64,000 nt of DNA from Pomphorhynchus laevis (taxonomy: Eukaryota; Acanthocephala; Palaeacanthocephala; Echinorhynchida; Pomphorhynchidae). The stretch spans positions 1-64,000 of the forward strand of contig WNNJ02002818.1 in NCBI GenBank assembly GCA_012934845.2, given 5' to 3'. Shown here in pieces: positions 33,444 through 43,984 of the stretch. The notes beneath the pieces are model-generated. The model saw nothing but the letters and a program-made list of their open reading frames with translations. It was not told the DNA's origin and made no database searches. Position 1 is the first letter of the stretch. Each line of letters begins with the position of its first letter. The position numbers and the translations under genes were made by a program.

Positions 33444-34865
33444 CTATGACACTACATAATTTATGATCGCGAGTAAGTCGTTATAAACTTTAAGGCATGC
33501 ATTTTCGGTAGAGTAATTAGAGCGAAAAGCGGCTTGGAAGGGAGGAAATAAGTTAGAGGAATAGAGATATGTATTAACTTGCTTAAGAACAAGACGCTCA
33601 AGGAGTTTAGAGAGGGTTGGAAGATGTGAAATAGGACGGTACGAAGATGGTAATGAGGAATCGAGATATTGCTTTTTGATGAGAGGACGAACAGTGGCGC
33701 ATTTCCAGATGGAAGGAAATGTACGGCTACGGATGGACGAGTTGAACAATGTGGTTAGGAAGGGTAAGATAGAGGAGCAGATATTTTTAAGCAAGTGAGT
33801 GGGAATTGGGTCAGAAGGAGAGGTTTTATTAGGTAATGATAGCAGAACCGAAGAAACTTCATCAGACGAAACGGGAAGATGGTGGAATAGTTCTGGGAGG
33901 GAAGTATTTAAAGATAAGAGTGGGTACAAGGGGGCTATGGGTAGTAGGAAAAGTAAATTAGATAGCTTAGTTTGTAGATAAGAAGAAAATTCATCAGGAT
34001 TTATATTACAAGGGGTAGATGATCGTGAAAGAATTGAGTTTAAGATTTTCCAATGAGATTTAGAGTTGGAAGATGACTCGAGTTGATTTCGCCAAAAGAG
34101 AGTACGTTTAGTACGTATAAGAATGATATGTGAACGGCGTTGAGAAAAGTAGGAATCACGAAGATTTGGAGGGAGTGAGTTGGGTGAACGTTTAAGAAAG
34201 CGTTTATACATACGAAAAGAGTGACGGAGTCGACGCTTAGAAAGACTACAGTCAGAATCGATCCAGGGAGCATGGCGCAAGCGCTGGGAACGTCGAAGTC
34301 GACTAGGCAGAAGGTTATTGAGGATCGACGTAAGTTCAGAATCAAACAGAATGCAGAGATCATCGGGAGAGAGATAGTTAAGAGGAAGTGAAAAGAGTGA
34401 AGAATTGAGTAAGGATGTGCAGAGAATAGGGATATCGAGAAGCTTCCAGCGTCGACTTGGTGTAGATAATGGTAATGACGGAGAAGGAGGATGGGTACGA
34501 GTAAGAGTAAGAGTGACAAGGAAATGATCGGACAAACCAGGATCAGTAATTGACAAGGAGGTATAGTCATTGAAGCAGATAGGTACATCAATGATGTCGA
34601 GAGTACCGCCGAGAATATGACTTGGGCTTGTTGAAAGTAATTTATAGTTAAAATCAGAAAAAAGATTAGTTAAAGTGATAGAGTCAGAGTCAGACGGGCG
34701 ATCAAGACGAATGTTAAAGTCACCGAGAACAAAAGAAGGAGTATAAGACAATAAACAATGAGACATTAGATCTGCAAGGTCGTTAAAGAAGATACGTGAT
34801 GGGCAACTGAACCTGGACGGTATACAATCACAAGTTCCAGAAGGAAAGGCGCTGATAATCTGCAT
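33444..34865 (-). pseudogene. LINE ORF2: endonuclease C-terminus and RT N-half (copy B)
   Basis: A 473-residue open frame. The endonuclease part has VLGDFNIRLD, GGTLDIIDV and SDHFLVTLTL, the GDFN, T.D.. and SDH motifs of APE nucleases. The linker has SLPNKTSPSDPIPTHLLKN. The RT N-half has RPLIKKQYLDSSLPSSYRPI, LLERLVLKQVNTYL and FQAAFRSNYSTENACLKVYN. It lacks the catalytic YADD region, which follows in another frame near 33170-33230. No host function. Confidence 0.88.
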
Positions 34866-34895
34866 ATGAGTAATTCGAACGAAGTGTAACGAATG

Positions 34896-35228
34896 TTAAC
34901 GTTTGATTTTACGTAAAGACATTGGGTGACGAGCAATGGCAACAATACCGCCATGGTTAGAAGCAGTAGATGTATGATATGCAATTTGACGAGCTGATTC
35001 AACTAGAGAACAACCAGAGCGATATCGACGACGAATAGCAAGATCGTCGGAGTCAGAGTGCCAGGATTCGGTAATGCAGAGAATATCGATAGATAATTGA
35101 TCGAAGATATCGAGAAGCATATCAGCTTTATGAAGAATGGAGCGAGTGTTGAATAGACTAAGACGAAAAGTATGCTTAGGAGCAAGATTGACTAGCGAAG
35201 AAGACAAGGGGGAGAGATGGGGCACCAT
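34896..35228 (-). pseudogene. LINE ORF2: endonuclease N-terminus (copy B)
   Basis: Open frame of 110 residues with LFNTRSILHKADMLLDIFDQ, ILCITESWHSDSDD and NHGGIVAIARH, the first half of an APE-type endonuclease including the ITE(S/T)W catalytic block. Compared with copy A, an extra C near 35215 separates it from the frame of ORF1. Confidence 0.85.
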
Positions 35229-35290
35229 CGAATTTTTGGTCTTGTGTGTACAACGTGAAAATTCCCGTTGATTTGACGTATAGATAAGGA

Positions 35291-36547
35291 TTACTCGCCG
35301 TTTGTTTCACGTCGATGTTTCTCAATGCGAGCTAAATTGAGCTGGGCAATATCAGAAGGGGAGCGGTCAGGAAAGATACGGCAAGTAGATGAAGTGGTAA
35401 GAAGTTTAAAGCATTGGGAGAGTACAGAAGAGGCATGTGAACTATGTCGGAAAACGATTTTTAAGAGTGGAGGACTGAGATGATTGGATTTAGTGGATTT
35501 GTTTAAACGAATAAAGGATACAGGATCGATATTATTGAAGAGGGATGGGTTTTTATCAGGAAGAATGGTTGCTAGGATAGACCTGAAAGCAGATACATCA
35601 TCATCATTGAGGCGAGATTGTGGAGAAGCAGATCCGGAAAGCTTTAAGTTTGATATGATTATACAGCGATCGCGCGAAGGAAAACGATTTCGTGGAAGTA
35701 GTGGACGGACATAGCTGGTAGGAGTCGAGGCAGATGAGCAGATAGAAGTGGAAATGACAGGGGTGCTTGATAAAGAATTAATATTGGTTGGAGCAAGTGT
35801 GACATGAGCGGGATGTTGAATCGGTTGATCAGAGATGTGACTGGATATGATTTTAAATGAAGGATGTAAATTATTTGGAAGTGTTACGTGGGAGGTAGAG
35901 TAAGGAGAATTAAGATAGGTTGGGGCATGAGTGGCAGGAATGGATTGTTGAATCAGTTGATCGGAAATGTTGCTGGAAATGATTTTGATGGAAGGATGTA
36001 AATTATTGATAGGTGATACAGGGGAGGTCGAGTAAGGAGTACGTGAGGAGAATAATGAAGTTTGAGATTTATTTAGATTATGGGAGGAATAGGAAAGAGG
36101 AGGTACGAGATGAAAAGCTTTACCGTTAGCATTGTTAGAATGAGAAAGATTAATGGAAGTTTGGTACGTAGTTGAACGAGGAGTGTGTGAGAGATTAGGT
36201 TCAATAATGGGATTATATGATGCGAAGTCAGGTGTTGATGCGAGGGAAACATCTAAAACAGCATTGGTCTGAGTGGTCGTGTGTGATACAGGAGTAGCTG
36301 AGCAGGATAACTGTAGTAGTCGTACTGATGTACAAAAACCGCATGTGAACTGTTTACGTTTATACACCGAGTGGTCGGATATTTTAACACGAACAGGTGT
36401 CCATACATCACAATCTTTAGAATCGCATCCAACTTCGAAGCTGGTATAACCATCATTGCATTCCGATGTGGAAGATTCTTGATCTGGAACAGGGATCTGA
36501 GATCGCGCTTTTTTAGGCATGACCTTTTGTCGATAGATTGAGCTCAA
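35291..36547 (-). CDS. LINE ORF1 protein, intact open frame (copy B)
   Basis: A 418-residue frame. The N-terminal cysteine block (CDSKDCDVW..., then FTCGFC) looks like a PHD-type or related zinc finger. A long Ser/Pro/Asn-rich middle has internal repeats (two SFKIISSHISDQPIQ-like segments). The C-terminus carries a nucleic-acid-binding region (PVSFIRLNKSTKSNHLSPPL, LKIVFRHSSHASSVL) and the motif DRSPSDIAQLNLARIEKHRR typical of ORF1p in this LINE group. It probably starts at the second Met (MPKKARS, about 36520). Role inferred from family: RNA binding and particle formation. The frame ends in TAA, while copy A has a sense codon there. Confidence 0.85.
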   Translation of the reverse strand: MSSIYRQKVMPKKARSQIPVPDQESSTSECNDGYTSFEVGCDSKDCDVWTPVRVKISDHSVYKRKQFTCGFCTSVRLLQLSCSATPVSHTTTQTNAVLDVSLASTPDFASYNPIIEPNLSHTPRSTTYQTSINLSHSNNANGKAFHLVPPLSYSSHNLNKSQTSLFSSRTPYSTSPVSPINNLHPSIKIISSNISDQLIQQSIPATHAPTYLNSPYSTSHVTLPNNLHPSFKIISSHISDQPIQHPAHVTLAPTNINSLSSTPVISTSICSSASTPTSYVRPLLPRNRFPSRDRCIIISNLKLSGSASPQSRLNDDDVSAFRSILATILPDKNPSLFNNIDPVSFIRLNKSTKSNHLSPPLLKIVFRHSSHASSVLSQCFKLLTTSSTCRIFPDRSPSDIAQLNLARIEKHRRETNGE

Positions 36548-36565
36548 TCCGCGAGCGTAGCGAGC

Positions 36566-36944
36566 GGAACTGACAGGAATAATCTGGAACTGACAGGAAT
36601 AATCTGGAACTGACAGGAATAATCTGGAACTGACAGGAATAATCTGGAACTGACAGGAATAATCTGGAACTGACAGGAATAATCTGGAACTGACAGGAAT
36701 AATCTGGAACTGACAGGAATAATCTGGAACTGACAGGAATAATCTGGAACTGACAGGAATAATCTGGAACTGACAGGAATAATCTGGAACTGACAGGAAT
36801 AATCTGGAACTGACAGGAATAATCTGGAACTGACAGGAATAATCTGGAACTGACAGGAATAATCTGGAACTGACAGGAATAATCTGGAACTGACAGGAAT
36901 AATCTGGAACTGACAGGAATAATCTGGAACTGACAGGAATAATT
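36566..36944 (-). repeat. 20-bp minisatellite, 19 units, at the 5' end of LINE copy B
   Basis: Unit GGAACTGACAGGAATAATCT (plus strand) repeated 18 full times and once partly, with no differences seen between units. The first unit overlaps the LINE leader. Copy A keeps a single, slightly changed unit at the equivalent place (about 27990-28005). The array is therefore part of the element's 5' end, amplified in copy B. Confidence 0.93.
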
Positions 36945-37000
36945 GTGTATATTAATCTCTCAAATGTATGTTTATTAGAAACTATATTTTTTAAGGTTGT

Positions 37001-37060
37001 CTAGCTTGTCGCTAGGCAGTCGAGAAGCTAGGCACTCCTAGCTTGTCGCTAGGCAGTCGA
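37001..37060. repeat. Two 23-bp direct repeats
   Basis: CTAGCTTGTCGCTAGGCAGT plus CGA occurs at 37001-37023 and 37038-37060, a 37-bp period. Confidence 0.85.
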
Positions 37061-37163
37061 TACAGCGCTGGTTTGCCTTTGCACATTTACAGCTTCTGCA
37101 TACAGCTGCGGGACCGTTGCAGTTACAACATTTAGTTGTGGTTACTGGTTTACCCTTCGGCAT
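37038..37163 (-). CDS. Small cysteine-rich open frame, 41 residues
   Basis: Starts at an ATG (37163) and reads MPKGKPVTTTKCCNCNGPAA then VCRSCKCAKANQRCIDCLAT and S before TAG. Eight cysteines in CC.C......C..C.C......C..C spacing suggest a metal-binding knuckle. I have seen similar C..C.C motifs as short ORFs in invertebrate repeats, but I cannot name this one. It lies upstream of LINE copy B on the same strand and may belong to another element. The 23-bp duplication overlaps its 3' end and the frame could have been longer. Confidence 0.4.
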   Translation of the reverse strand: MPKGKPVTTTKCCNCNGPAAVCRSCKCAKANQRCIDCLATS

Positions 37164-37490
37164 TAGTAGTGTATATTGTAAGTCAGAGCAATTGTATCAT
37201 GGGATGACTATAGTTTACAACTAGACTGCAAGTCGATGAAGGCGACTTTCGATGTTTGTAAGGTCGATGTTCGACATTATTGTAATATTGTATTTCGAAA
37301 TACTTACACTACTACAATGTATGTTATAATCTTGTATTCGACGTTAATGTAATATTGTCGACTGTATGTATATTATATTGTAAGTAGTTAGTGATTTTAT
37401 GTTATTTATCTCAAACTTTATTTAAGGGTTTTTGACATAATTTTTTCTGGGTTTTTGACATAATTCGCGTTTGTGTTTTTCAGATGTTTT

Positions 37491-37640
37491 ACGTGTAATT
37501 GCTGCCACTAGTATAGAATCTGATGGCCCAAGTCCTCCTATTGCTGCAATAACAATAGGACAAAATGAAGAATTTTCGATTTCATTAATTCGCTCTAAAT
37601 ACTTGGCACGCTTGCGCTGCTCGTGATATAAGCGCTGCTC
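37491..37640 (+). other. Possible exon relic of unknown protein
   Basis: After an acceptor-like GTGTTTTTCAG, a frame reads DVLRVIAATSIESDGPSPPI then AAITIGQNEEFSISLIRSKY LARLR. The composition looks like real protein, but I do not recognise it. A 16-bp direct repeat (CACGCTTGCGCTGCTC at 37607 and 37648) follows. Confidence 0.25.
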
Positions 37641-37869
37641 GCATGAGCACGCTTGCGCTGCTCATGCAGTTACTTAATATTCGAAATCATTTATGGAAGA
37701 TATCCCGCTCACATCCCGAAATCATTGCAAGCTATATATGCGAGAAATCTTTATTAAAAGCTTAAAAACGTGATAAAATTGAATTATCAATCGTCAGCGG
37801 AGTGAACCGTAATCCCAAAATATTCTGGCCTTATGTTCTCTGTAACAGAACGCAAATACTTGCCCACTT

Positions 37870-38150
37870 TTTCATGTGGACATTTTTCAAAATAGAGTTA
37901 TCACTAGATGTGTGCCCAACTTGTGGAAATCTGAGATTACTGTTCCTGTTCCAAATAAAATCTTAGCGACTTCTTGTAGTGATTATAGACCTATAAACCT
38001 GACGAGTTCGATGTACAAAGTTCTTGAAGGATTAGTCGCTCGTAGAATTTGGAATTACTTAAACACTCATAGAATCATAGCGTATTCCCAGCACGGATTC
38101 CGTCACGGTAGATCATGCCTGTCTAATTTACTAAAGTTCTTTTTGTAATC
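37870..38150 (+). mobile_element. LINE RT fragment (Jockey/CR1-type)
   Basis: A 90-residue frame with PNLWKSEITVPVPNKI, CSDYRPINLTSSMYKVLEGL and AYSQHGFRHGRSCLSNLLKF, the RT fingers region. Truncated at both ends. Closest in style to the LINE at 43985-45770, not to copies A/B. Confidence 0.8.
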
Positions 38151-38984
38151 GCGTGCGATCTCTCAAGTAGTTAATAAGATTTTGATTGAGTCAAAATCTT
38201 ATTAGTCAGTGTTGTCAGATGGTGCAATAAGTAGCGATTTGGTTAATTTTTAAAGGTTAGCCTTCTAAAATTTACTTTCAGGATAATTACTACATTCAGC
38301 TTAAATACTATGTGACTGAGAATAATGTTCATGGTGAAGCATATTTTATGTGTAATGTACAGCTGGGATGAATACTCAAGTCTCATCTCAACTTGCAGCG
38401 CAGAGGAAGGTGGGTTCTTCGGATCAAATGATTAGTAAAATTTATGATTTCTTTTCAAAACTGTGCGTTCAAAAATTAATCACTGAATGCATGTCGGTTA
38501 TTGAGAATTAGAGATTTAGAGCGTTGTAACGGCACATCCTTGTTTGCCTGTACGATAACAATTTATGTAACTTGATTGCACAAAGCACAAACGATACAAG
38601 AAAATGTGCAAGCAACCACATTTAACGACAAATAATTTATTGTCTTCGAAATATTTCTCGCATTCAGCATACAAGGTTTCTTTTATTCTTTTAATGATTT
38701 TGAGCTTCGTGTGCTAGTAGAAATGTTGTGACTTCGGCAAATGCACGTATTATATCCGAAAATCGACTAATCACGGCAAACTTACCTAAAATAATACCTT
38801 TCCCACCATAAGTAGGTAGTGACTACTTATTAAGTAGGTAGTGACTACTCCATTCATCAATGGACTCATTCGTTTCAGATCAGGTTTGGGAATACAGTCG
38901 CTAATAAGATTGCTGAGTACACAAATAGAATTACCGCACTGAAAAGTTTTCTCTGGATTTGTAGTTAATCCGTATTTAGACAAT
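38151..38984. other. Unassigned sequence with an inverted repeat
   Basis: Contains a 14-bp inverted repeat at 38172-38204 (TAATAAGATTTTGA arms) directly after the LINE fragment, and a duplicated AAGTAGGTAGTGACTACT near 38810-38850. No gene. Confidence 0.45.
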
Positions 38985-39592
38985 TAAATCAGCTAACTGA
39001 GTCTACGTATTTAATATAATTATAAAATAAACAAAACATAATAATGCTAAATCAAAATTTAATAATTAAATCATAAAATTAATAATTGTTTTTAGATTTT
39101 ATATAACTTATATCAAGTTAAAATAAGAAATTTAAATTTAAAATAAACGGCATTTTTATGAATTGACTAATAAATAACATACGTTGTATCATAATAAGAA
39201 TTAGAGGTCATCAGGAGGAACTGCTATGCTATCATGTTTCGGCCCCTAACTCCTCTACCCAACATAGCAGCGGGGCCAAATACGTGTTAAGGACGTATTT
39301 GCTCTGAAATAACTATCTAGTATCTTATTCTAATACAAAGTATATTATTTATTATCCATCCATAAAAATTTGCCACTTAAGAGTTTAAATTTATTCTTTA
39401 TATTATTGTGTTGATTTATATATTTTACTATTTTCTGCTTGATGTTATTTTTATAGTAACCTAGTTTAAAATATGTATCTATTAAATTATTTAAATGATT
39501 TTGAAAGCCAATATCATTACATAATAATATGTAATGTTTTGATAACCTTAATGTTTTCAAAAAAAACATTAAGGTTATCGTTATGTTGATCA
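38985..39592 (-). mobile_element. Penelope-like element, 3' end and RT C-terminus
   Basis: The terminal block AATCAGCTAACTGAGTCTAC is followed by the 3' tail (GGGGCC...CTAACTCC box on the minus strand). The RT C-terminal segment follows (GYYKNNIKQKIVKYINQHNN). Broken and partial. It carries the same inverted repeat (39541-39579) as the copy at 8895-9165, so that insertion predates their split or both derive from one source. Confidence 0.75.
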
Positions 39593-40060
39593 ATTGTGTT
39601 CTAACTATGACAACGTCGTCTAAGTGATATAATACAACTACTAGTTTCTTATTGTCAATGATTGAATTCGTGATTTGTTGGAAGGTTGCAAATCTGTTCT
39701 TATTTCTATTTAAATAATCGATCAGCGGTCTTAAATGATGTGAATTCTTTTTCAGAATAGAGCAGTGAAATTTGATTGTAGTCATTTTTTAAACCAAAGC
39801 TGCTGAAGAATCTATATATGGCAATTTTTTCTACAAGATAATCTATCCTTGGCGACTGGTAAGCGTCCAGTAGCTATATTTGTTTATAGTCTGGGAATAA
39901 TCATTAAGTATTCTACACTTACCTGATTTATGAATCACAACCAAAACCTATGCTATCCAATGAGCATTGCTAGGTTGAATGATTTCTTGATCCGGTTTGC
40001 GTCTACAAGATTTAGTTTGAAGCGGTTTGCAATAATTACTGAGTTGTGCAAATAAACGAG
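39592..40060 (-). mobile_element. Ty3/gypsy-like LTR retrotransposon Pol fossil
   Basis: Minus-strand translation shows scattered segments of a Ty3/gypsy-type reverse transcriptase (a PSN.HW..V.VV.KSGK.R...DYS.T-like stretch, then a LDDVV box). It is a short internal piece, broken in several places, with no LTRs recognised, and looks old. It abuts the Penelope-like copy on its left. Confidence 0.55.
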
Positions 40061-40320
40061 TCAATGAAAGCGCTCATGTGAATCATTGTAAATTATCTAG
40101 CGATATAATGTTTTCATTGATCCTCCGAATTCAATGTTGATATTTTGGAATCGTTGTAAAAAGGATGACAAAGAATCAAGTCGGATCTGTCATAATCTCA
40201 ATCTGTCATACCACTTGCTATTATAATATTATGATACAATGTAAACTGTTTCATTACATTAAATAGTTTGTATTGAGCAAATGCTTTGTCAGAAATTAGC
40301 GGCACTAGCTGTATCCCCGA
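40061..40320. other. No recognised feature
   Basis: Unassigned spacer. Confidence 0.3.
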
Positions 40321-40737
40321 GAGAGATTTTAGAGTTATATTACCCATTTTGATGCCAATTGTGGTATTTTTCAACGGATTGTGAACAAGGTTGCCAGATA
40401 TAGCTGATATTTGATGGTAGTTAAGCTTTTTACCTTAACTTGTAAGTTAAGGTAAACATTAACTTACAGATATCCACTTATTAAAGGGGATATCAACAAT
40501 ATCCACTTTAATAAACGTATTTTTTAACAGAGTATTCAATTTTCTCACAATGTTCATACTTTCGTTTTTGTTGTTTTGTTATTTTTCATTTTTTATTTGT
40601 TGTAAACAATTTTAATTAGTAATTTACTGAACTTGTAGGTGGATGTATATCCACAATAGCCACTTTAATAAACCTGTACTTTATGTGCTCTTTAAATGAC
40701 CTTTAATTTCCCGTGAACCGTCTAGAAGACAATTGAA
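40321..40737 (+). repeat. Dispersed repeat of about 420 bp, copy 2
   Basis: Second copy of the repeat at 29285-29745. It carries an extra palindromic insertion at 40430-40497 that copy 1 lacks (arm TTACCTTAACTT). A CR1-like LINE fragment starts immediately after it. Confidence 0.8.
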
Positions 40738-41275
40738 TCCAAGTGTGTCTCTTCGTTCATCGCTTATTTTTCTTAAAACAGATTACTGCCTCAGCCTTTT
40801 CGCCAATTCTCCAAAATCTATCATCCTACCCCACAACGCATCATCAACTCCGCCGTTCGAGTGCTTCTACGTTTCCGTCGCTTCAACCACACATCCACAT
40901 ATATTGCCCAACTCTAATGGCCTACTATCCACATTCGCTTACAACTCCGCCTTCTCGTAACTTATCGTATCATCGCTGTCGGATCCCTATCGTTCATAAA
41001 CCCCCTTTTATTAGACAGCACTTGCCCCACCTCTTTATTGCTGCGTTCTCGTTATTCCCTCCTACTCCACGTTCCCAATTACTCCAACAACTACGATCTC
41101 CGATCCTTCCTCGTTACCGCCCCATTGCCTGGAATCAGCTGCCTCTGGACGTCCGCCACGCTCCCTACTGTATTGCATTCAAATGACGCCTCCATACCCA
41201 CCTCCTTGAAACATTATATAGATTTTGTTGTTGTGGTCATGTAAGCCTGCGCCGGCATGCATTTGCCACTAAAAA
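40737..41275 (+). mobile_element. CR1-like LINE, 3' fragment with tail
   Basis: Carries the ORF2 C-terminus in shifting frames (DYCLSLFANSP, LLLHVPNYSNNYDLRSFLV, SAWNQLPLDVR-like) and the 3' terminus GTGGTCATGTAAGCCTGCGC...GCATTTGCCAC. 5'-truncated. Confidence 0.75.
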
Positions 41276-43005
41276 TTAAATATTTTTTAGGTCATTACTT
41301 TATCCAACTCTAAGTCTATCTGGCATAATTTTAGCTCAATCCTTTCTCGCTCCTATTCGTTTTGCAGCATCAATATCCACGATTATTCGTCATTTATCCA
41401 GACCAAAGTATCCACGCTGCTCCCTCACACCCCGTCTCCATACCATCCCACTCTTTCCCGCATCTCATTATCCTCCCGGAACTTTTTCAACTTATTCCTC
41501 TCTCATCTGCCGAATTATCATCTGCCATCATGTCCTTGCCCAACAAAACCTCACTTGCCGATCTCCTGCCTACCACCATACTTAAATCCATATGCTTATC
41601 GATATCCCCGTTTATCTCAGCACCTTGTTTAACTCGTCCATCCGTAGTCGTATCTTCCCTTCACACTGGATATCGACCATCGTTCATCCCCCCTTTAAAA
41701 ACAAAAGCTCGACCCGTCTCTTCCTTCTAGCTATCGCCTCATTTCACTCCTCCATACTTTTTCTATGCTCTTAGAAAGCCACATCTTAATACAGATCAAC
41801 GTGTATCTTTCTTCATCCAATCTGTACCCTCCTTTCCAATCCGCTTTCCGCTCTAATCATTACACAGAAATCGCCTACGTGAAAGTTTACAACGACCTAC
41901 TCATTTCTCGTGACAAGGCTCGTTATAATATTCTCATCTTCCTCGACCTCTCCTCCGCCCTCGACATCGTCGACCATTCCATCATTCTTTCTCGCCTTCG
42001 TTATGATTACGGCTTTTCTTCCTCCTCCGTAGCATGGTTTGCCTCATATCTATCCGACCGCTCTTTTCGCGTCTGTTCAAATTCATCATCCTCTCCTCCC
42101 ATCCCTATTTTCTGAGGGGTTCTACAAGGTTCAGTCCTATGCCCCCTTCTTTTCTTTCTTCTGCTCGGCGATCTCTCTCCGTTTATCAAACCTTACTCAT
42201 TTAATGTCATGCATTACGCCGATGACATCCTCATCTATGCTCATGCACCCGCCCATAACAAGTCGAAAATAATGTGGATCCTCACCCGTCAAACTAATAT
42301 ATCTCCCCCCCCCGTTTATTTTCAATCATTCCCAAAGTCCATAATCTCACTATCTTATTCTTCCATTTCGATGATTACCTTTCAATTAAACGCTTCGTCC
42401 GTGACAAGGTTCGCTCGTCTAACTTAATTTTCTGTGATATCCGTCGTATACGCCTCCTTATTGACTTTCGTTCTTGTATGCATCTTCTTTCATCACTTTT
42501 CTTCCCCAAAATCGATTACTGCCTCAGCCTTTTCGCCAATTCTTTAAAATTCATCATCCTACCCCTACAACGCATCATAAACTCCGTCGTTCAAGTGCTC
42601 TTACGTTTCCGTCGCTTTAACCATACATCCACATATCTTGCCCAACTCTCCTGGCCTACCATCCACATCCGCATACAACTCCGCCTTCTTCACGTAATTT
42701 ATCGTATCATCGCTGTCGACTCCTCATCGTTCATCAACCTCCCTTTCTTAGACGACACTCGTCCCACCTCTCTCTATCGCTGCGTTCCCGTCATTCCCTC
42801 TTACTCCACGTTCCCAATTACTCTAACAGCTACGGTCTCCGATCCTTTCTTGTCACCTACCTTACTTGGAATCAGCTTCTTCTCGACGTCCTCCACGCTC
42901 CCTCATTTATCACATTCAAATACCTCCGTTCCAATCTTCTCGACACATGATTTAAATTTTTTCGTGGTCATGTATGCGTGCGCTGGCACGCATTTGCCAC
43001 GTAAA
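41276..43005 (+). mobile_element. CR1-like LINE, RT to 3' end
   Basis: Plus-strand frames in order: linker and RT start (LPNKTSLADLLPTTILKSIC), RT (SNLYPPFQSAFRSNHYTEIA, FLDLSSALDIVDHSIILSRL, then HYADDILIYAHAP), post-RT region (FPKIDYCLSLFANSLKF, FNHTSTYLAQLSWPTIHIRI) and the 3' terminus GCATTTGCCACG. About 1.7 kb, missing ORF1 and the endonuclease, with several frame changes. Same sub-lineage as 31636-31985 and opposite in direction to copies A and B. Confidence 0.85.
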
Positions 43006-43744
43006 AATAAATCATTTTTATCGATCAAAAATTGTATCGATCATTTGGTCTAAAGGGTCTACCTTATCCAATGGGAAATATGATGCGTTATAATGACATA
43101 AATGTTTTGTATAATTTATCATTACTTAACATTTTTATAGATTGTTCAATAAAATCTCGGCAAATTACCTATTCGGCTGAGGAAAACGGAAGAAGAAATA
43201 ATGCGGAAAAAGAAAAGGTTATCCCTTCCAAATATCCTCTTTTCTATAAAATGAGATATCTGCAAATCTAAAATAAGGCCAAAGAATGTTTACTGTAAAA
43301 TATTGATTTTTATTATATGGCTTAATGATAGGGATAATTAAAACTAAATTAATTTTAGAATTCTTTAAATATTTGTAAATATTTAAACCATATTTAAACC
43401 ATTTTAAATATGGTTTCTTTAAATATTTGTAATAATGATTTAGTACATTTATCAATTACTCAAATACATGTTTTTCATAATAGATACCCCTTTCTATTTC
43501 CAATCTTAACATTCTCATGTAAAACGACCTCAGCCCTTCATTGATTGTAATATATAGTGCTATAATTATCTTTGTTGAAGACGTAGAGGTGTTTTTAATA
43601 TAACAGGGAAATTTATGTATACAGTGATGACTTCATCGATCGAAAAGCTAATTTTTATATGTAATAACATTTAAGTATAGCTTATTTAACTCGAATTTTG
43701 AATGATTGAGGCAACTGAAACTTTAGTTTTATATTATTATTACA
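43006..43744. other. AT-rich spacer with an inverted repeat
   Basis: A 14-bp inverted repeat (AAACCATATTTAAA arms) lies at 43385-43416. Around 43040-43100 a few bases resemble PLE 3' parts (GGTCTACCTTATCCAATGGG). No gene recognised. Confidence 0.4.
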
Positions 43745-43750
43745 TTCTAT

Positions 43751-43930
43751 GCCCCGCATGGCCGAATGATGGACCCGTGTTCATTGCAAACTCTATGTAC
43801 GGGGTTCAAACATCGAGCATGCACTATCTATTGACTTCTCTGTAAACACACGTCAAGGCCACACGATGTCGAAAGACGTAGGGGCACCCGATGATGAAGC
43901 GGGACTACTCTTCATTATTATTACTTCATT
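43751..43930 (+). mobile_element. tRNA-derived SINE
   Basis: The head has an A-box-like TGGCCGAATGAT at 43759-43770 and the B-box GGTTCAAACATC at 43803-43814. A non-tRNA body follows (CACACGATGTCGAAAGACGT, CCCGATGATGAAGCGGGAC) and then an ATT-rich simple tail. Too diverged to fold as a functional tRNA. It lies just past the 3' end of the LINE at 43985-45770, which is on the opposite strand. Confidence 0.7.
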
Positions 43931-43984
43931 ATTATACAAGGCGTGAGAAGCTGTTTTGTCTGATCAAAACACAAAATTTACAAA

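Larger units (their letters stand above)
32262..36565 (-). mobile_element. CR1-like LINE, near full length, copy B
   Basis: This is the best-preserved LINE of the window, about 4.3 kb. On the minus strand, from 36565: a short leader, ORF1 (36547-35291), the APE endonuclease, RT and C-terminal region (35228-32329), and the 3' terminus GCATTTGCCACATTAAATAAA at 32262-32285. A 20-bp unit repeated 19 times lies immediately upstream. ORF2 is broken by a few frame changes and a small deletion near 33440. The family is judged CR1-like from the endonuclease and RT motif spacing and the WN.LP..VR..S...FK C-terminus. A related clade (L2, Daphne) cannot be excluded. Confidence 0.88.

Noticed and set aside
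42007-42189. Basic, Arg-rich open frame on the minus strand
   Set aside because: A shadow of the plus-strand LINE RT.
43751-43815. A functional tRNA gene
   Set aside because: A- and B-box-like words are present but no acceptor stem or cloverleaf forms, and a SINE body follows.
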